Source: Anthostomella pinea (lineage: Eukaryota > Ascomycota > Sordariomycetes > Xylariales > Xylariaceae). From it: 64,000 nt of DNA. The notes under the pieces are model-generated. The model was not told the origin of the DNA. It saw only the letters and a list, made by a program, of their open reading frames with translations, and ran no database searches. Location: contig CAUWAG010000007.1 of the NCBI GenBank assembly GCA_963556695.1, positions 620,001 to 684,000 on the forward strand, read 5' to 3'. Position 1 is the stretch's first letter. Each line of letters starts with the position of its first letter. Below, piece after piece: positions 46,395-60,160 of the stretch. Both the position numbers and the translations under genes were made by a program.

Positions 46395-49300
46395 ATGCCT
46401 CTGCAGAAGTCCTTCTCCGAGCAGAATGACTCCAGAGTGAGTGACCACCCAAGGACCCTCCGCGTTTTCAAATCCCCGTGTCTTGATTAACGCATCCTAT
46501 AGCCTCGACAGCGTTGGCACAAATTCAACAGCCATTCTGCCGCGAGCCGTTCTTCCACCACGGTGAAAGTCAACACGAAACTGCTCGAACCCGTCTCCGA
46601 AGTCACGAAGAACAAGCTCAATGCCTTCAACTTTCGCCCGACGACTGACAGGCCCGAAGACAAAGTATCGAACCCGGAAGCCAACGATGAGAACGACGCC
46701 CGCGCCCATACTGGGCCCAAGCCATCCATCGAGCTGGGGACAGAGGTAACGAGTCCTCTGCCGGCATCCAAGTACAGCACGTCAACGCCTGTGAGCCGCT
46801 TAGCATGGCAGGATCTCATAGGCGTGTCCGAGGTCAAGGAAGAAGAGGAGGATACAAGCCCCAACGAAAGGATCGGATGGGACACCAGAAAGCAGCCCAT
46901 GTACACCTTGTCACCTATGATGCCACGCAAAAGAGGCAAGAAGAGAGCCCGGAGTTCCTCTCCCATCTCGTCACCAGCGACCCATCCGAAACCTAACACC
47001 CCAGCCGTCAACGTCAAGAAGTTATCTCGAGCCCTCAAATCACCACATGCGGATCCTGCTATCGAACTATGGGACCGCTTCTCCTTGAGTGGCTCTACGT
47101 CAGTCACACCTCTTGGGGCCCAAAACCCAGCCCTTGCCCAGATCATGGTTCCGTCCTCCCCACAGCCGTCTAGAGTGCTGGGGGCCGTGCCGGCTGAGAG
47201 TGGACTGAGAAGGGCCATCAGTTGCGGAGCACATTGGCCAAAACGCCGAAGAGTGGAACGAGCAGAAACGGCTCCCTCGTTGGAAGTCATGGTTGAGGAG
47301 AGTCCAAGTGGCCATTCCAAGTCATCTATGGTCAACGCCTTGCTGAAGAGTGTGACGGGGGAGATCAACAGGTCCAGTGCTGTTCAAGTACATGATGACG
47401 CCCTCAGATCCCCTTCGCCACGCAAGAGGCGGCAGAAACCGGCGGTGGAATTGACAGGATCGCCAAACCGACGGCAAACTCCCACCAAGTCTAGCCCTCC
47501 TCTTTCCACCGAGGCGGTTACGGACACGATCTTAAGACCGGCCCCTGCGATAGAGAACTACTGCTCGTCTGATTATGGGGACGATGACTTCGACGATGAC
47601 ACCCTGATGGAGTTGGATGCGACCGTCGACCCTGTGCAGCGACCAGACGAGAACCCAATATTACCACCACAACCGAAATTGGACACAGGACAAGCGGCTC
47701 ACCAACCCCCAATGAACCAAGAGCTGGATTCATATGACGATGAGTTTGCTGACCTGGATGACGACATATTTGCTGCCGCCGAGGTTTTCGTCTCACAAGT
47801 CGATTCGACGCATGCCTCCCGTCAGAGGTCGGATATCTTGCCGGTTACTACTGTTGGCGATTCGGTACAAGGTGTTATATCTGAGGACACGGCGGAAGAC
47901 CTCTACGGGGATGACTTTGGTGGTGATTTTGATTTCGAAGCCGCTGAAATGGCTGCTACACAATTCGCCAAACAGACAGACGCATCGTTACCTCTTGTAC
48001 GTAGGTCGCAATAGTAACGACCCTGTATCTCTGCTAAGACGATTCGTAGCCAGCCCAGCCAGCCCATAAGCCTAAGGCGATCCAACGATATCTCGTGACT
48101 AAGGTCCTTGAAAGCCAGTATACTGATCCTCGCGGGAGAGAGTCGCCGGAGAAGGTAAGGCCCTCGAGCAAGTGTCTGCGCAGTCGCTGACTGTTACAGA
48201 TACTCTTTGTTGAAGTCGATCGGAGCAAGGTAATGAAGACCGTCCACCTCCGGGGAGACTGGGTGGATACTCCCGCCAGCCCAAAGGCATATATCCACAT
48301 ACTGGGCGCCTTCGAACCATCTGGACAATGCGTTATAGATAATTCTCAGAATATCATAGTGCTGCACCCGGATCAGCTGATATCAGCTACCGTCATAGCG
48401 GACAGCTTCACTTGCATGCGCAGAGCTGTGCTTCAAGACCGCGTCAAAGCGACCAGCGACAAGACCCCGCCCCTTGTCTATGGGACACTCCTACACGAAA
48501 TCTTCCAAGAAGCCCTCATGTCAAACCAATGGAGCCTCGAGTTTCTAGACGGCATAATTTGTAGGATCACTGAAAAACATGTCGAAGACTTGTATACCAT
48601 CAAAGTCTCCATCAACGGTGCTCGCGAGCACCTGCGATCAAAGATGCCCGAGCTGAAGTGCTGGGCGGCAGCTTTCGTCTCTCCTTTCCCCAGGGTATGA
48701 GTCCCTACACCCAGTCAGGAAGCTTTTGCTGATAGTTCGTAGCCGGATGCCGTCGTCCAAAGTATGAACGGACGAAATGGACAGAATGCAAACATGTGTG
48801 TCACGAAGCTGCTCGACGTTGAAGAGCACGTGTGGTCTCCCCTATACGGAATGAAAGGCAATATCGACGCCACCGTTCAAGTCACCATGAAGGATGGGAA
48901 GCAAAGACGCACCCTCACAGTGCCTTTCGAAGTGAAGACGGGCAAGAACGAGACCACCAACCACCATGCCCAGACATCACTGTACAATCTTTTGTTGTCA
49001 GATCGATATGATGTTGAGATCGCCTACGGCATCTTGTACTACATGGAGACTTCCAAGACGGTCCGAATACCGACGGTCCGCAACGAGCTTCGGCATATGA
49101 TCATGCAGCGCAATCAATTGGCCTGCTATGTTCGGGACCGAAGTGTTCAGCTTCCTCCGATGAAGCGAAGTACAAATACTTGCGGGAACTGCTACGCCAA
49201 GGTGTCTTGTTTCATATATCACAAGCTTGCAGATAATGGAGACCAGGAGACCAGTGGCGTCAAGGGGAAATTTGACGAAGTCGTCCAGCACTTGACGCCA

Positions 49301-51541
49301 ACTCACCAGGAGTTCTTTTTGAAATGGGAAGATCTATTGACCAAAGAAGAGAGGGAGAGTCAGAAGATGCGTCGAGAACTGTGGACTATGGTCAGCACAG
49401 AAAGGGAGAAGGTCGGCCGATGCTTTGCGAATGTCATCACCGAGGAAGGTTCTGCCTTTGAAGACAGCGAAACCCCGAAGATCAATCGGTATAGTTACAA
49501 CTTCATAAAGGAAAACCCAGGCTCAAGCTTTTCCTTCCTCGACTCTCAGCTTGTGGTTGGAGAACCCATTGTCATATCTGACGAGAAGGGTCACTTTGCC
49601 CTGGCCCTCGGCTATGTCACCTCTGTACGAAAACAGAGAATCGGCGTGGCAGTTGACCGCCGCCTTCACAACGCTCGTATACGACGTCCTGGCTTTGACG
49701 AAATCGACAATCAGGTTTTCGCCAGCATCATGGAAGTTGTCCCTGAGGGGGCAACCCCTGCCCAGTCTCAGGGCAAGATCAAGGAAGCGCCTGTGCGATA
49801 TCGACTTGACAAGGATGAGTTCAGCAATGGGATGGCCACTGTCCGAAACAACCTTGTTCAAGTGATGGCGGATGGTGTGTTTGGGTCGAGGGAAATCCGA
49901 CGCCTTGTGGTGGACCTTGCACCTCCCAGGTTCAAGGCGACGACAACACAGTATTCAGTTGCTGATCAAGCAAGCCTAAATGTCGACCAGAAAAGAGCCA
50001 TCGCGAAAGTCATGAGTGCCAACGATTATGCGCTCGTTCTGGGCATGCCTGGAACCGGCAAGACCACCACGATTGCCCATATCATCCGCGCACTCGTCGG
50101 CCAGGGGAAAAGTGTTCTCTTGACGTCGTACACGCACTCTGCTGTCGACAACATCTTGCTGAAGCTGAAGAATGAGAAGTACCCAATCCTGCGGCTTGGT
50201 GCGCCTGCCAAAGTGCACCCCGTAGTGCAAGATTTCGCAATTCTGGGTGGGCAGCCGATGAACACGTTTGAAGAGATTCGAAGTGCCTGGCATGACACCC
50301 CTGTCGTGGCAACGACATGCCTGGGTGTCAACCACCCCGTCTTCAGCGAACGCACCTTTGACTATTGTATAGTTGACGAGGCGTCGCAGATCACATTACC
50401 TATCTGCATTGGTCCTATCCGCATGGCACACACGTTTGTCCTGGTTGGAGATCACAACCAGCTGCCCCCTCTCGTCCAGAACGAACCTGCTCGAGCCGGC
50501 GGCCTGGATATCAGTCTCTTTAAACTGCTTTCAGACACGCACCCGGACTCTGTCGTCAACCTTGAGCACCAATATCGTATGTGTGAAGATGTCATGACGC
50601 TCAGTAATACCCTCATATACGAGGGTCGCCTGAAGTGCGGCACCGAAGCCCTACGCCACCAGAAGCTTGAGATTCCGCATATGGACCACTTGCGGCAGAG
50701 ACATTACGACGCCAATACTATCATGCGCCCTGACACTCCGCGGTCGTTTTGTACTAGCTGGAGTAACGCGGGTTGTTGGCTACGCAATCTTCTGGATCCA
50801 GAGGCTCGCGTCCGCTTCGTCAACACCGACAATCTGCCCTCGCCACGCGAGGAGGCCAAGGGGAACCGCACAGTCAATCCGACCGAGTCGCGCATCGTGG
50901 TGCAGCTGGTCGATGCCCTCCTCACGGCCGGGGTAGCCGCTAGTGACATCGGTGTCATGACCCATTATCGTTCGCAGCTCTCACTGCTGAAACACGGGCT
51001 GCGTGGCTACGGGAGCAGCATCGAACTACATACCGCCGACCGCTTCCAAGGACGAGACAAGGAGGTCGTGATACTGAGCCTTGTGAGAAGCAACGAGGCC
51101 TGCAGCATCGGCGATCTGCTTAAAGATTGGCGACGCATCAATGTCGCATTTACTCGCGCGAAGACCAAGCTCCTGGTCGTCGGCAGTCGCGACACTCTGA
51201 AGGGCAGCGGGGAGCAAGAGATGCTCAGCAGATTCGTAAGGCTGATGGAAGAGCGCGACTGGGTGTACGACCTCCCGTCGGACGCGCTGGAAAGCCACTT
51301 CTTTGAAGACGGTGCGACGCAGATCACGGCCACGGGCGCGCCCGGAAGCCAGCCGTCGCCCACCAAAAGGAGTCCGAAGAAGATTTGCAAGGGCTCTGCT
51401 GCGAGGAGCAGTCAGGTTCTGGGAGGCAAGGAGAACCAGCGGCCTGGGCCGAAGAGGGGCAACATCACGGGCAAGGCGCTCCTGAGGAAGAATCCCATCT
51501 CACGAGACATTCTCAATGAGCTGACGGGGGGTATATACTAG
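46395..51541 (+). CDS. DNA2: DNA replication helicase/nuclease DNA2
   Basis: Cleaves long flaps during Okazaki fragment maturation and resects double-strand breaks, in the nucleus. Five exons, 46395-46436, 46503-47996, 48050-48154, 48200-48694 and 48743-51541, give 1644 residues. The first 500 residues are low-complexity and regulatory. The RecB-type nuclease domain follows: TCMRRAVLQDR near 620, GTLLHEIFQEAL, and PFEVKTGK near 776. The Fe-S cluster Cys are the one in TCMRR and those in CGNCYAKVSC near 858. The SF1 helicase has Walker A GMPGTGKTTT near 1146, Walker B IVDEASQITLP, VGDHNQLPPLV and LEHQYRM. Motif V/VI regions appear as TADRFQGRDKEVVILSLVRS and RRINVAFTRAKTKLLV. All catalytic residues look intact. 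The 14-codon first exon is required to supply an in-frame ATG. Confidence 0.95.
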
Positions 51542-52429
51542 TTTAGTTTCTTGCAGTATGGGTAATGGATGCTTGGAGCCCTGGGTCTGGTCTAGTTCGG
51601 CATCTGCTTGTATTATCTGGTGGCAGCATGGCATTGTTTAGGGATAGCATGTCTAGGAGTATGCAAATCAGGTTGCTTCGCACAATTCACGATAGCACAC
51701 AAGTCAGGGGGTCTTTTCTCTGATTATGTAAAGCACGGAACTAGTTGTGCGATTTGCGAGCGTCACGACCGCGGCGAATAGTGACAGGCGGCATCATTTA
51801 GCGACCCGTCCCAGATCTTGTCGGGCGTATGGATGAGCTGCTCCCCACTCGCCTCGGACCGGGTGCAGCGACATCGCGACCGTCCGGCATATGCCGCCCC
51901 GCCAGCCAGTCCTCGCGCCACCCGGCCAGCGAGTTTATCGGCTCCAACGCGATGGGGCGGACGGGGTTCTTGTTCCTGTCGTTGGTATGGGGGCGGCCCG
52001 CCGTCCCTAGAACCCACCACCACAGCACGCTTCAAGCTCTATCGCGCGTTCCGATAGCATTTGCCGCTCGACATCGAAGTCGGACGACGCCGACCTGCGC
52101 GTGGGATTCTGGCTGTCCCTGGTCGTGGTCGTCCATCGCGAGTGCGAACGGTGGCCGGAGCACGCGGCGCGCGTGGTTGTCCATCTGTCGCTACGGGAGC
52201 ACCACCACTGTTGTGTCACGGACGGATGAGTCAGTTGTCACATTCTTGGACATGATATTTGGGATTAGGGTGAGTAAGATATTTTCTGGCGAGCTAGGAA
52301 GCATTGAAGCGTCACTGGTAGATTATGCTCACATCGTGCGTGCTGTCGGAATATTTATTTATCGTCCTCGACGTCGACGAAGAGCGCGGCGAGTTGGGGT
52401 CTCGGCTGTGTACAGGTCTTGAAGCCCAT
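51542..52429. other. Intergenic region downstream of DNA2
   Basis: No intact gene. GC-rich between about 51760 and 52230, with several overlapping open frames on both strands that match nothing I know. They could be the continuation of the decayed membrane-protein gene to the right. Confidence 0.4.
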
Positions 52430-52740
52430 AATTTCTCCAGCAGCGGCATGTTCAGCGAACACGTTAGCGAGCCCGGGACGAAGGGCACGACGAGGTCACG
52501 GATGATGGCCAGGGCTCAGGTCGCTGATAAAGACCTTGCACTGGTCCAGGCAGCGGGCGTTCTTCTGCACAGACGCGTTCCAGAAGGGGTGATGGGGATC
52601 TTGACTTGATCGGGACGTAGCAGATTGTGAGCACCACGATGAATGCCTTGATGCCGCGGACTACCTTGGACCGGACGGAGAAGACACGCGCGATGAGCAG
52701 GAGGGGCATGGTCTTGGTGGAATAGCCCGCTGGGCAGTAT
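52430..52740 (-). pseudogene. Relic of a rhodopsin-domain integral membrane protein
   Basis: On the minus strand three blocks in different frames resemble the fungal rhodopsin-domain membrane proteins (often near secondary-metabolite genes). They are TKTMPLLLIARVFSVRSK...GIKAFIVVLTICY (about 52608-52727, a helix pair), ARCLDQCKVFISDL (about 52520-52562), and ALAIIRDLVVPFVPG...SLNMPLLEKL (about 52430-52520). The last two correspond to the conserved 'DQxKxFIxD...DLxVLxxP...LNMPLxxKL' stretch of the family, but the frame changes between them near GACCTGAGCCCTG. The N-terminal helices are missing. Recognition is from memory of the family pattern, so moderate confidence. Confidence 0.45.
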
Positions 52741-52839
52741 GTAATTAAGTTATGTAGACATGACGCGGATACGAGAAGATTAAGATGACATAGAGCAAAC
52801 CTCAAGTCTAATTCAGCCTGAAGTAGATGGAGAGTGACA

Positions 52840-53871
52840 TCACTCCCCTTGGCCATCTTCCCCTGAGACCTCTATCAAGTTTGAACCAACACCATCATCT
52901 TTGCCATAGCTCTTATGGGCCTCCTGAATGTCGGCCATCCGCCAGACGCTCTTGATAACCACGTCGATCCCCCTGTCCTTCACCAGGGAGAAGAGCGTGT
53001 TGAGGTTTGGCACGAACGAAGGGTCGTCTCGCGAGATGCCGAAGAACGTCGCCCGTTTCTTAGAGAACACGTTGGCGTAGCTCCGCAACATGAGCTTCAG
53101 GATCTGCATGACGGGCGAGAAATCCGACGGAGGCCGCGCGCCGACTGTCTCCAGATTCGTGCCGCATCCGACGAGGATTCCGCGTTCTGATAGTATCGAG
53201 TACGACTCGTCCCAGCTCTCGAACGCAAGAGGGTCGAAGACGGCGTCGGCACCACCGATGTCTTGCATCGCCTTCATCCATTCCTTGTTCGTGTAGGTGA
53301 AAGGTGTGGCCCCTTGATCCCGAATGATTTCGTGTTTTCGTTCCGATGCAGTCCCGTACACGGTCGCTCCCCGCAGCTGACACAGCTTCATGGTCGCGTA
53401 GCCGACGGCACCGCTGATACAGTGGACGAACACTCGCTGCCCTTTCGTCACCTTGGCCGCTTTGTCGACCATGCCGTAGGCCGTCGCCCAGTCGAGTACC
53501 AGAGCCGTAGCCTGCTTCAAGTCAACGCCCTCGGGGACCTTGACAAGGTACTTCTCGGGCAGGTTGACCAGCTCTGCTTCTGCGTCGTATATTGTCAAGC
53601 AACACACCACGTCTCCGGAATTGAAGTTGACGCCGTCGGTCTTTACCTTGCCGACAAGACAATACCCAGGTGTCAGCGGTGCTTTTTTCTGGAGCGGATA
53701 TTGACCAAGGCGCATGTTGATATCGGCGCCCGCAAAACCAGAATAGATCGGAGCCACCTGGACCTCCTCGGATCGAGGCGCGCCGATGGTGGCGTCGACG
53801 ACGCTCACCTTGGAGACATCGCCAAATTCGGAAATGACGACCTTGCGGATAGGAGTGAGATGGGAAGTCAT
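52840..53871 (-). CDS. MDR-family NAD(P)H-dependent reductase (quinone oxidoreductase type)
   Basis: A medium-chain dehydrogenase/reductase of 343 residues, intronless. The N-terminal GroES-like domain (about 1-125) has GADINMRLGQYPLQKKAPLTPGY-type sequence. The cofactor domain carries VHCISGAVGYATMKLCQL near residue 160 and the following TASERKHEIIRDQGAT. The Cys/His zinc ligands of true alcohol dehydrogenases are absent, which places it with quinone reductases and enoyl reductases that use NADPH. No signal peptide. Substrate unknown. It lies tail-on to the membrane-protein relic and starts 0.6 kb from a short AT-rich stretch. Confidence 0.9.
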   Translation of the reverse strand: MTSHLTPIRKVVISEFGDVSKVSVVDATIGAPRSEEVQVAPIYSGFAGADINMRLGQYPLQKKAPLTPGYCLVGKVKTDGVNFNSGDVVCCLTIYDAEAELVNLPEKYLVKVPEGVDLKQATALVLDWATAYGMVDKAAKVTKGQRVFVHCISGAVGYATMKLCQLRGATVYGTASERKHEIIRDQGATPFTYTNKEWMKAMQDIGGADAVFDPLAFESWDESYSILSERGILVGCGTNLETVGARPPSDFSPVMQILKLMLRSYANVFSKKRATFFGISRDDPSFVPNLNTLFSLVKDRGIDVVIKSVWRMADIQEAHKSYGKDDGVGSNLIEVSGEDGQGE

Positions 53872-56474
53872 GGTGGATAGTGGCCGGATCTAATGATAAG
53901 GGGAAAAGGGTCGTCGATCTCAGGATTAGGCTTGAATGGGTTGCCATGAAGCTCGATGACTGTTCACTAATCCGACAACCTGACACGGGGCTTATCGTCA
54001 TCTTTTATATCAGACCGCGCGAGACAGCGGCGAGGTCATATTCCACGCCGCAAATCTGTGCAACAGACAGTCGAGTCGGTTGCGCTTTCGTTATCCATCG
54101 CGACGGAGAGAAAAGCACGGGTTGCGGTACAACTCACTACCAGCCCGAACACGACCGACCGACCGACGAGTTCCCTTTTATATGGGTCACGGATCTGGTG
54201 TGATCCTGACCGATCGGAGAGATAGATGTAGCGCAGTGGTCTTGGACCGCTCAATCATTCGGCCTGCTCGGAGCAACTTCACCCCGCAGCCCGGCGATAA
54301 TCGGGCCATGTTGAAGTATACTCAAGGGTCGACGGGGGGTTTTCCAGTTCCCTTATAGCAGATATATATACCACCTGCTCTTGGGCTCACACTCTTTAAT
54401 AACTTATTAAAAGCACTGTCAAGAATTCTGTCCTCATTCGCCCCTCAAGCCTTCACCTATCTTGTCACCCTGCTTTTTTCCGCGGCGTGGCTTAGCTAGT
54501 GTAACAATTCTGAGAAGGCATTTTAAACTTAAAATGAGAGCCTTATTTAAATATATTATAAAGATTTATATTAAAATAGACGGAATAATATAAAAGATCT
54601 CGTTAACGTAAACCGTATACGTATAAAGCTATTAACAAAGATCTTTAAAAACATAAAATATCACTTAAATAAAAAAACTAATCGGTAAAAAAGGCTTAAA
54701 ATCTTAAAAACGCGTTTAAAAGCTGTAATAAAAAAACAAATCAAATTAAACGATAATATATGCTATAAGGTTATATTAATTAAAAATCCCAAAAAATCAA
54801 TAGTATCAACATATATTTAATGTCCCCGGCGGGACGAAAACGCATCTTGAATAATTTTTGTTTGCAGGAGTGGGCTCTTACGAAGTGATGTTTGGTCTGG
54901 TTTGATGAAGCTGCTGCCGCTATTAATAACTCTTGGTGTTGTTGGAGTGTTTCTCATCTTAGAATGGCAAGTGTGCTTTCATTTGTACTAATCTTCTCTG
55001 ATACATTCTGTACGCATCATATACCTCTGCAAGGAGCAGCAGTTCGGACATATCCTGTCATTTACCCTCTCGTAACGCGTCTCGGCCGCAGCCCGTCCGC
55101 GATGTCATCGGCAAGTGCCCGACGTAGCCTGCTTCTGTCATCCGCGAATGCACTAATGCGATGAATGCTTGACGATGACCGCCTCCGCTGTGTCTCATGG
55201 TCTTATCGTGACTTGGTTCAAGATAGAGACCATGCAGCACTCCCAGGGTCAAGCTTGAGGACAGACATTCGCTGCAACCTGCATTGTCCGGCGCTCACTG
55301 ATTTTCTTGCAGCATGCCGTTTTTCCACATCGTAAGGCTTTAAAGGCCCAAGTTGAGGTACAAAGCACCAAATCATCGTCTTCGACGCAAGGCGGTGACG
55401 GCGCAGATGTGAAAGGACTCGATTGACGTTGCATACAAGTTAGTCTTAAAGCGTTCCGATGACTCTGCCTCGGAGTTGCTGCACCTGGATGCCCGGATGG
55501 TGTGGGACAGGTCACAGAAGAGGCCAAATGCAGTGTCATCCTCCACGACCGGCGACGTCAATTTGCCACCATCCTGATTTGGGCAGCCCATTTTTAAGAC
55601 CTTTGAATGCGCAATGAGCAGTGATCAACCAGACTCGGAATAGGTAAAATTGCTCCTTTTCGTCGAACGGTCCTCTTCCTCCAAGTTCTGCCTGGTTCGC
55701 CAATTTTGTTTCAACAAAGTTTGTCTCTCCTCTGGTTTCCGCTATGGACGAAGATTGAGAGAAGTTCGTAGATCAGCCATTCATACTGAAGCATGGCAAT
55801 TTCGACCGTCATCCCGACCTCGCGTCTCACGATCGCTCGATACTACCAAAAGAATCCTGGTTTCAACGTAACCGACGTCATTTATTGATACATGCCATTC
55901 TGTTCATCTTCTACAGTGCCTGGACTGTCGTTCTAATAAGGCAGATCACCAGCAAATATCAGGATCACGGCAAGCTGTTCTGTGGGGTTTCGATCAAACA
56001 TATAGCTTTGCTCAGGTACGGCTTTCAGAGAGCTGATATGCCTTGTTAGCACCGGTACAGGACCATATTCATCATAGGGTTGAAATCCTCTCGGATCGTC
56101 CCCATGATGTCTCCTTGAGCAAATACGTAGAGGACTCGTCGCCCGAATTGGACCAAGAGTGGTATCGACTTCTCTGATGTGAGTCTAACAAGGCCGTATT
56201 GTGCCTTTTGGTAGCTTTCCCAGATGCTGACAAATCACAAGTCTTGTTGTAATCTATCAGTGGTCTGGGTGGTGCTTGATTAAAAGGTCGGATGGAAAGG
56301 ATTCCATCCGAGATGTATCTAAATACCTAAATTACAGTGGTGAGGTACCTGGGGCAACAGGTGGGTTGCCAGGCATCCTTTATCGTTCACCTCCATCACA
56401 TCTGGGGGGTTATCGGAATACTCGATATGGTCCATGCTCTGGATCCACAGTATTATCTGTAGTATACGGCTTAA
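53872..56474. other. Gene-free region between the MDR gene and AT-rich block 3
   Basis: The first 600 bp is probably the MDR promoter. A short AT-rich, RIP-like segment occupies about 54490-54815, ending at a small GTCCC/GGGAC hairpin near 54822. From 54830 to 56474 composition is normal, but all open frames are short and unrecognised. A perfect 10-bp-stem hairpin lies at 56288-56311. Confidence 0.5.
56288..56311. other. Perfect hairpin
   Basis: TCGGATGGAA (56288-56297) and TTCCATCCGA (56302-56311) form a 10-bp stem with a 4-nt loop (AGGA). No T-run follows and there is no gene nearby. Confidence 0.6.
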
Positions 56475-58049
56475 ACGCTAACGACGTTTAGAGTATAGCA
56501 TACGTATATCCGAGGAGGAGTCCTAGGCGATAAATTAAACTTTAATAACCGTTGCTTTTCGTAAGCAATAATGTTTATAAAGTATAGATTGTAAAAATTA
56601 AATCCGAACTTTATTTAAATTATTAAATCAGGTTTAATAAGGTAAAACTTAAGTACTTAATATAGCCGTTCTTACTAGCCTTAATACCTACGGCTAGGTT
56701 TAAAGCTTTATAAAAGCTTTAAGCCAGCCGGATTTCTAGGCTTATATAAAAGGTGTGAACAGTATCCATCTGTATATGTAAGTGGTATGTGGGGATCAGC
56801 CACGCTGTCGGGTCGTACAGGGACCCACAGGGCATCTAAGTGTATTCTACCACCAAAAAACAGTCGATAGACCTTTTCCTGAAAACAACAACGCTGTCAC
56901 GCTCATATTGCACTTATCGTTTCACGGATAATGCTCTTAAAAGGCTTGTAAACTAAACTTTAATAAAGCCTTTAAATATAATACGATAATAAGCATATAA
57001 GTATAATAGCTATTTTATTAAAAGGTTAATTATGAAAAAGATAAATAATATATTGTTTTATAAAAAGATGTAGTACTAATTCAGCGGGAGTTATATATAT
57101 ATTAATAATTCTTTTATTTATAAAATACCTTTTAATAATACTTTTAAACCCTTATTAACTGTAAATAAGGCAATTCGAACGCCAAAATCAATGTTATCGT
57201 CGCTTTCTTAACGTTTCACTTAATCTATTCAAATTGTTATTATTTAACTTTAATTTACTTTTTACCTTTTTATTTATACTAGCCCTTTTTTAAAAAAAGT
57301 TTTCTTTTTATGATATTAATAAAAAGTTATACGGTTTTTTTATAGATAAAATTTATGAATAATGAAATAATAACTTTAAAAATTATACATAAGTTGTTAT
57401 AATAATATCTTTTATTATTATTGAATATTAAAGTTTCTTTAAGATTTATACGGCTATTAATAACCTTGTGAATTTTCGAAAAAAGCGATTAGACTTATTT
57501 AAAATAATAATAAAGCTTTTTAATTATTTAATTATTTTTATTAATCTCGATTTAATATTTTATTCTTAATTATTTGACTAGTTATAATAATAAGTAATAA
57601 AAATTTAAAAAATCATGATTAATTTTTTGGTTACATTTCAAAATATAAGTTTATTTATACGTTTATAATAATATAAACAAGTTTAGCTAGTTATTGCTTA
57701 GCTTTTACAAAGACTATTAAATAACGATATATGAAAACATTAATTAAATTAGATCTTTTATTTTACCTATAAAAATATTTATCTAACGTTTGTATATTAT
57801 TTAATACTTTTTATGTTTATATTATATTATAACGAAATTAATAAAAGAATGTTCTTTATTAACTTAATACAATTAAGAACTGTATTTTATTCTTACATTT
57901 TATTTTTTAACAACCTCGTTGACTTTAATAGAAATCGCTGGGAATTAAAACGTAGATTTTAATTATGGTTCAAAAAAGTTAAACCTTTTATATTTTTAAA
58001 GAAAACGTTACTAAAAGTAAACCATCTAAGGAGTAAATAATATAGATAA

Positions 58050-58251
58050 TGTTGGAACAGGCTTGAACGATCAATCATAATACTCGAGTATTGAGTCAAG
58101 GTCATGATGTTGCTGATGGTTGGATTGGGAAGTCTAGCTGAACCTGAAGGTCTGACTAAGTGACCTCACAATCTGGTATCCAATATCTTATCTAATCATA
58201 TATGTGGGTTCTGTATGGATGGTTTGACTGTGGAATCACATGGATCCAACA
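58050..58251 (+). mobile_element. Solo LTR, family 1, copy E
   Basis: A 202-bp forward copy with complete termini, flanked by the 5-bp duplication GATAA (58045-58049 and 58252-58256). It is of the B/D/E subfamily, recognisable from the shared interior block around 58130-58190. Confidence 0.88.
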
Positions 58252-60160
58252 GATAACTAATTTAATTAAATAAAATCTAAGTATAAAAGTATTATTTTAA
58301 TATAGCGTTTATAATCCTTATTTAGTTATTTATAGAAAATGAATACGTAAATAAAAGCTTAAGTTTAAAGCTTAAGCGTTTTATTAACTATAATTACAAC
58401 TATAAAACGAACTATAATCTTTTATTTAAAGTTAAACTTTGGAAAGCGTTATAACGCGACTTTTTTTAATAAATAAACGTATTTATTATCATATAAACGT
58501 TTAACTTATTAATCAATCGATTATTATAAAGATATGCTTATACACCACTTTATATCGCATATATTAAAATAATGCGGTTATATAATTAATCAAAATACTA
58601 GCTTAGAGTTTAAACCCTATAATTGAAAACTATAAAAAGCTTTAAGGTTGTTATTTATATTTTTTATTCTTCTTATATATATAGCAAGTTTTAATAAACC
58701 TTTTAACCCTTTTTTTGGTAATATCGGTCACCTTATTTTACCGTTTTAACTTTATTTCAATAACTATTAATAAAAAGCGCGTATATACGGTATTAAGTTT
58801 AAAAGTAAAAATTATGGTTTTTAAAAATAAATTGTTTATTATAATAGAAACGACTGTTATTTTATTGTTTATAATCGTCAAAAGATATTTATATAGATTA
58901 CTTCACGGTTTTTAACTACGGCATTTAAGTTAATAAAGCTCTCATTAGTTTCATTATTATTTAATCGATATACTACATTGAATTAATAAAATTAATAAGG
59001 TTTTTAAAATTATTTATAATTTATAATACTTTAAAGCTATTTTTAATAATATTTTTAACTTTTTAAAAAGCCCTTTATCATTGTATGGCCACTTATAAAT
59101 TTGTTATATTAAGCATCAAAGAAAAGATATCCTATAACTTTCGCTTGAAAATATTTAGTTAATTATTCTACTTCTTTTAAAACTATTAAATATAAAATTA
59201 TAAAATACGTCGTAAAATAAAATTTAACAAAATATATTTATTAAAAAACAAATGTTAAAACACGTAAATAAATGGAAAAACCCTTATTATAAATAAATAT
59301 TTACCGGGTTTTCCTTATGAATATATATATTACTTATTTGATGTAAGCTATTAAAATAATACGTTAATAAGATCGATTTAAACCATTCGTAATAAGTAAA
59401 GATTTTTTTGGAAAATGCTGATCGTTAAACATAATATTATATATATTTTAAACCTCCTAGTAACTATAATAAAATAAAATAAAATACTACTATATAAAGC
59501 ATATATATATATATATATATATATAAATATATAAATACGAGTTAAAAGTCTTATATTAAAAAAGCTGAAGTATAATATACTTATAATATTATACGGCCTT
59601 ATTAACCCTTATTTCATTCATTGATTTGCTATAATAAATCTCCTTTATTACCAACTTATAATAACACGTATTAAAGGGGCTTATTTTTATACTAAAACTT
59701 TAATAGTTATAAAACATTATAAGTTTTTATAATCTGTAATAATTTAAAAACTTATTATAACTTTCAGATTACAGCGTTATTTCTACGAGGTGTTATTTTA
59801 GTAAATGATTTTTATCGTAAACTATATAATTCGCTTTTATTAACGTATATTTAAATATATAATAGTTAATAAAACTTAATCTTCTATCTTTTCTATAATG
59901 AAAAATAACTTTTTAATCATTTAATTAAAATATTTATTTTAACGATTATTCTCTTCATTAAATTAAAATAAAAAAGTATGAATACGCTTATGAATGACGT
60001 TTCAAAGCTTTAAAATACGTTTTTGTAATAGTTAGCTTAATTTTAACGTTTTAACGTTTTAAAAACGCTTATTCACGGTTTATAATCGATACAAATTTAC
60101 GAATAAACCTTTTATAAAAAATTGTAAAGTATAAAAACCTTTAAAAAACTTAACGTTATA

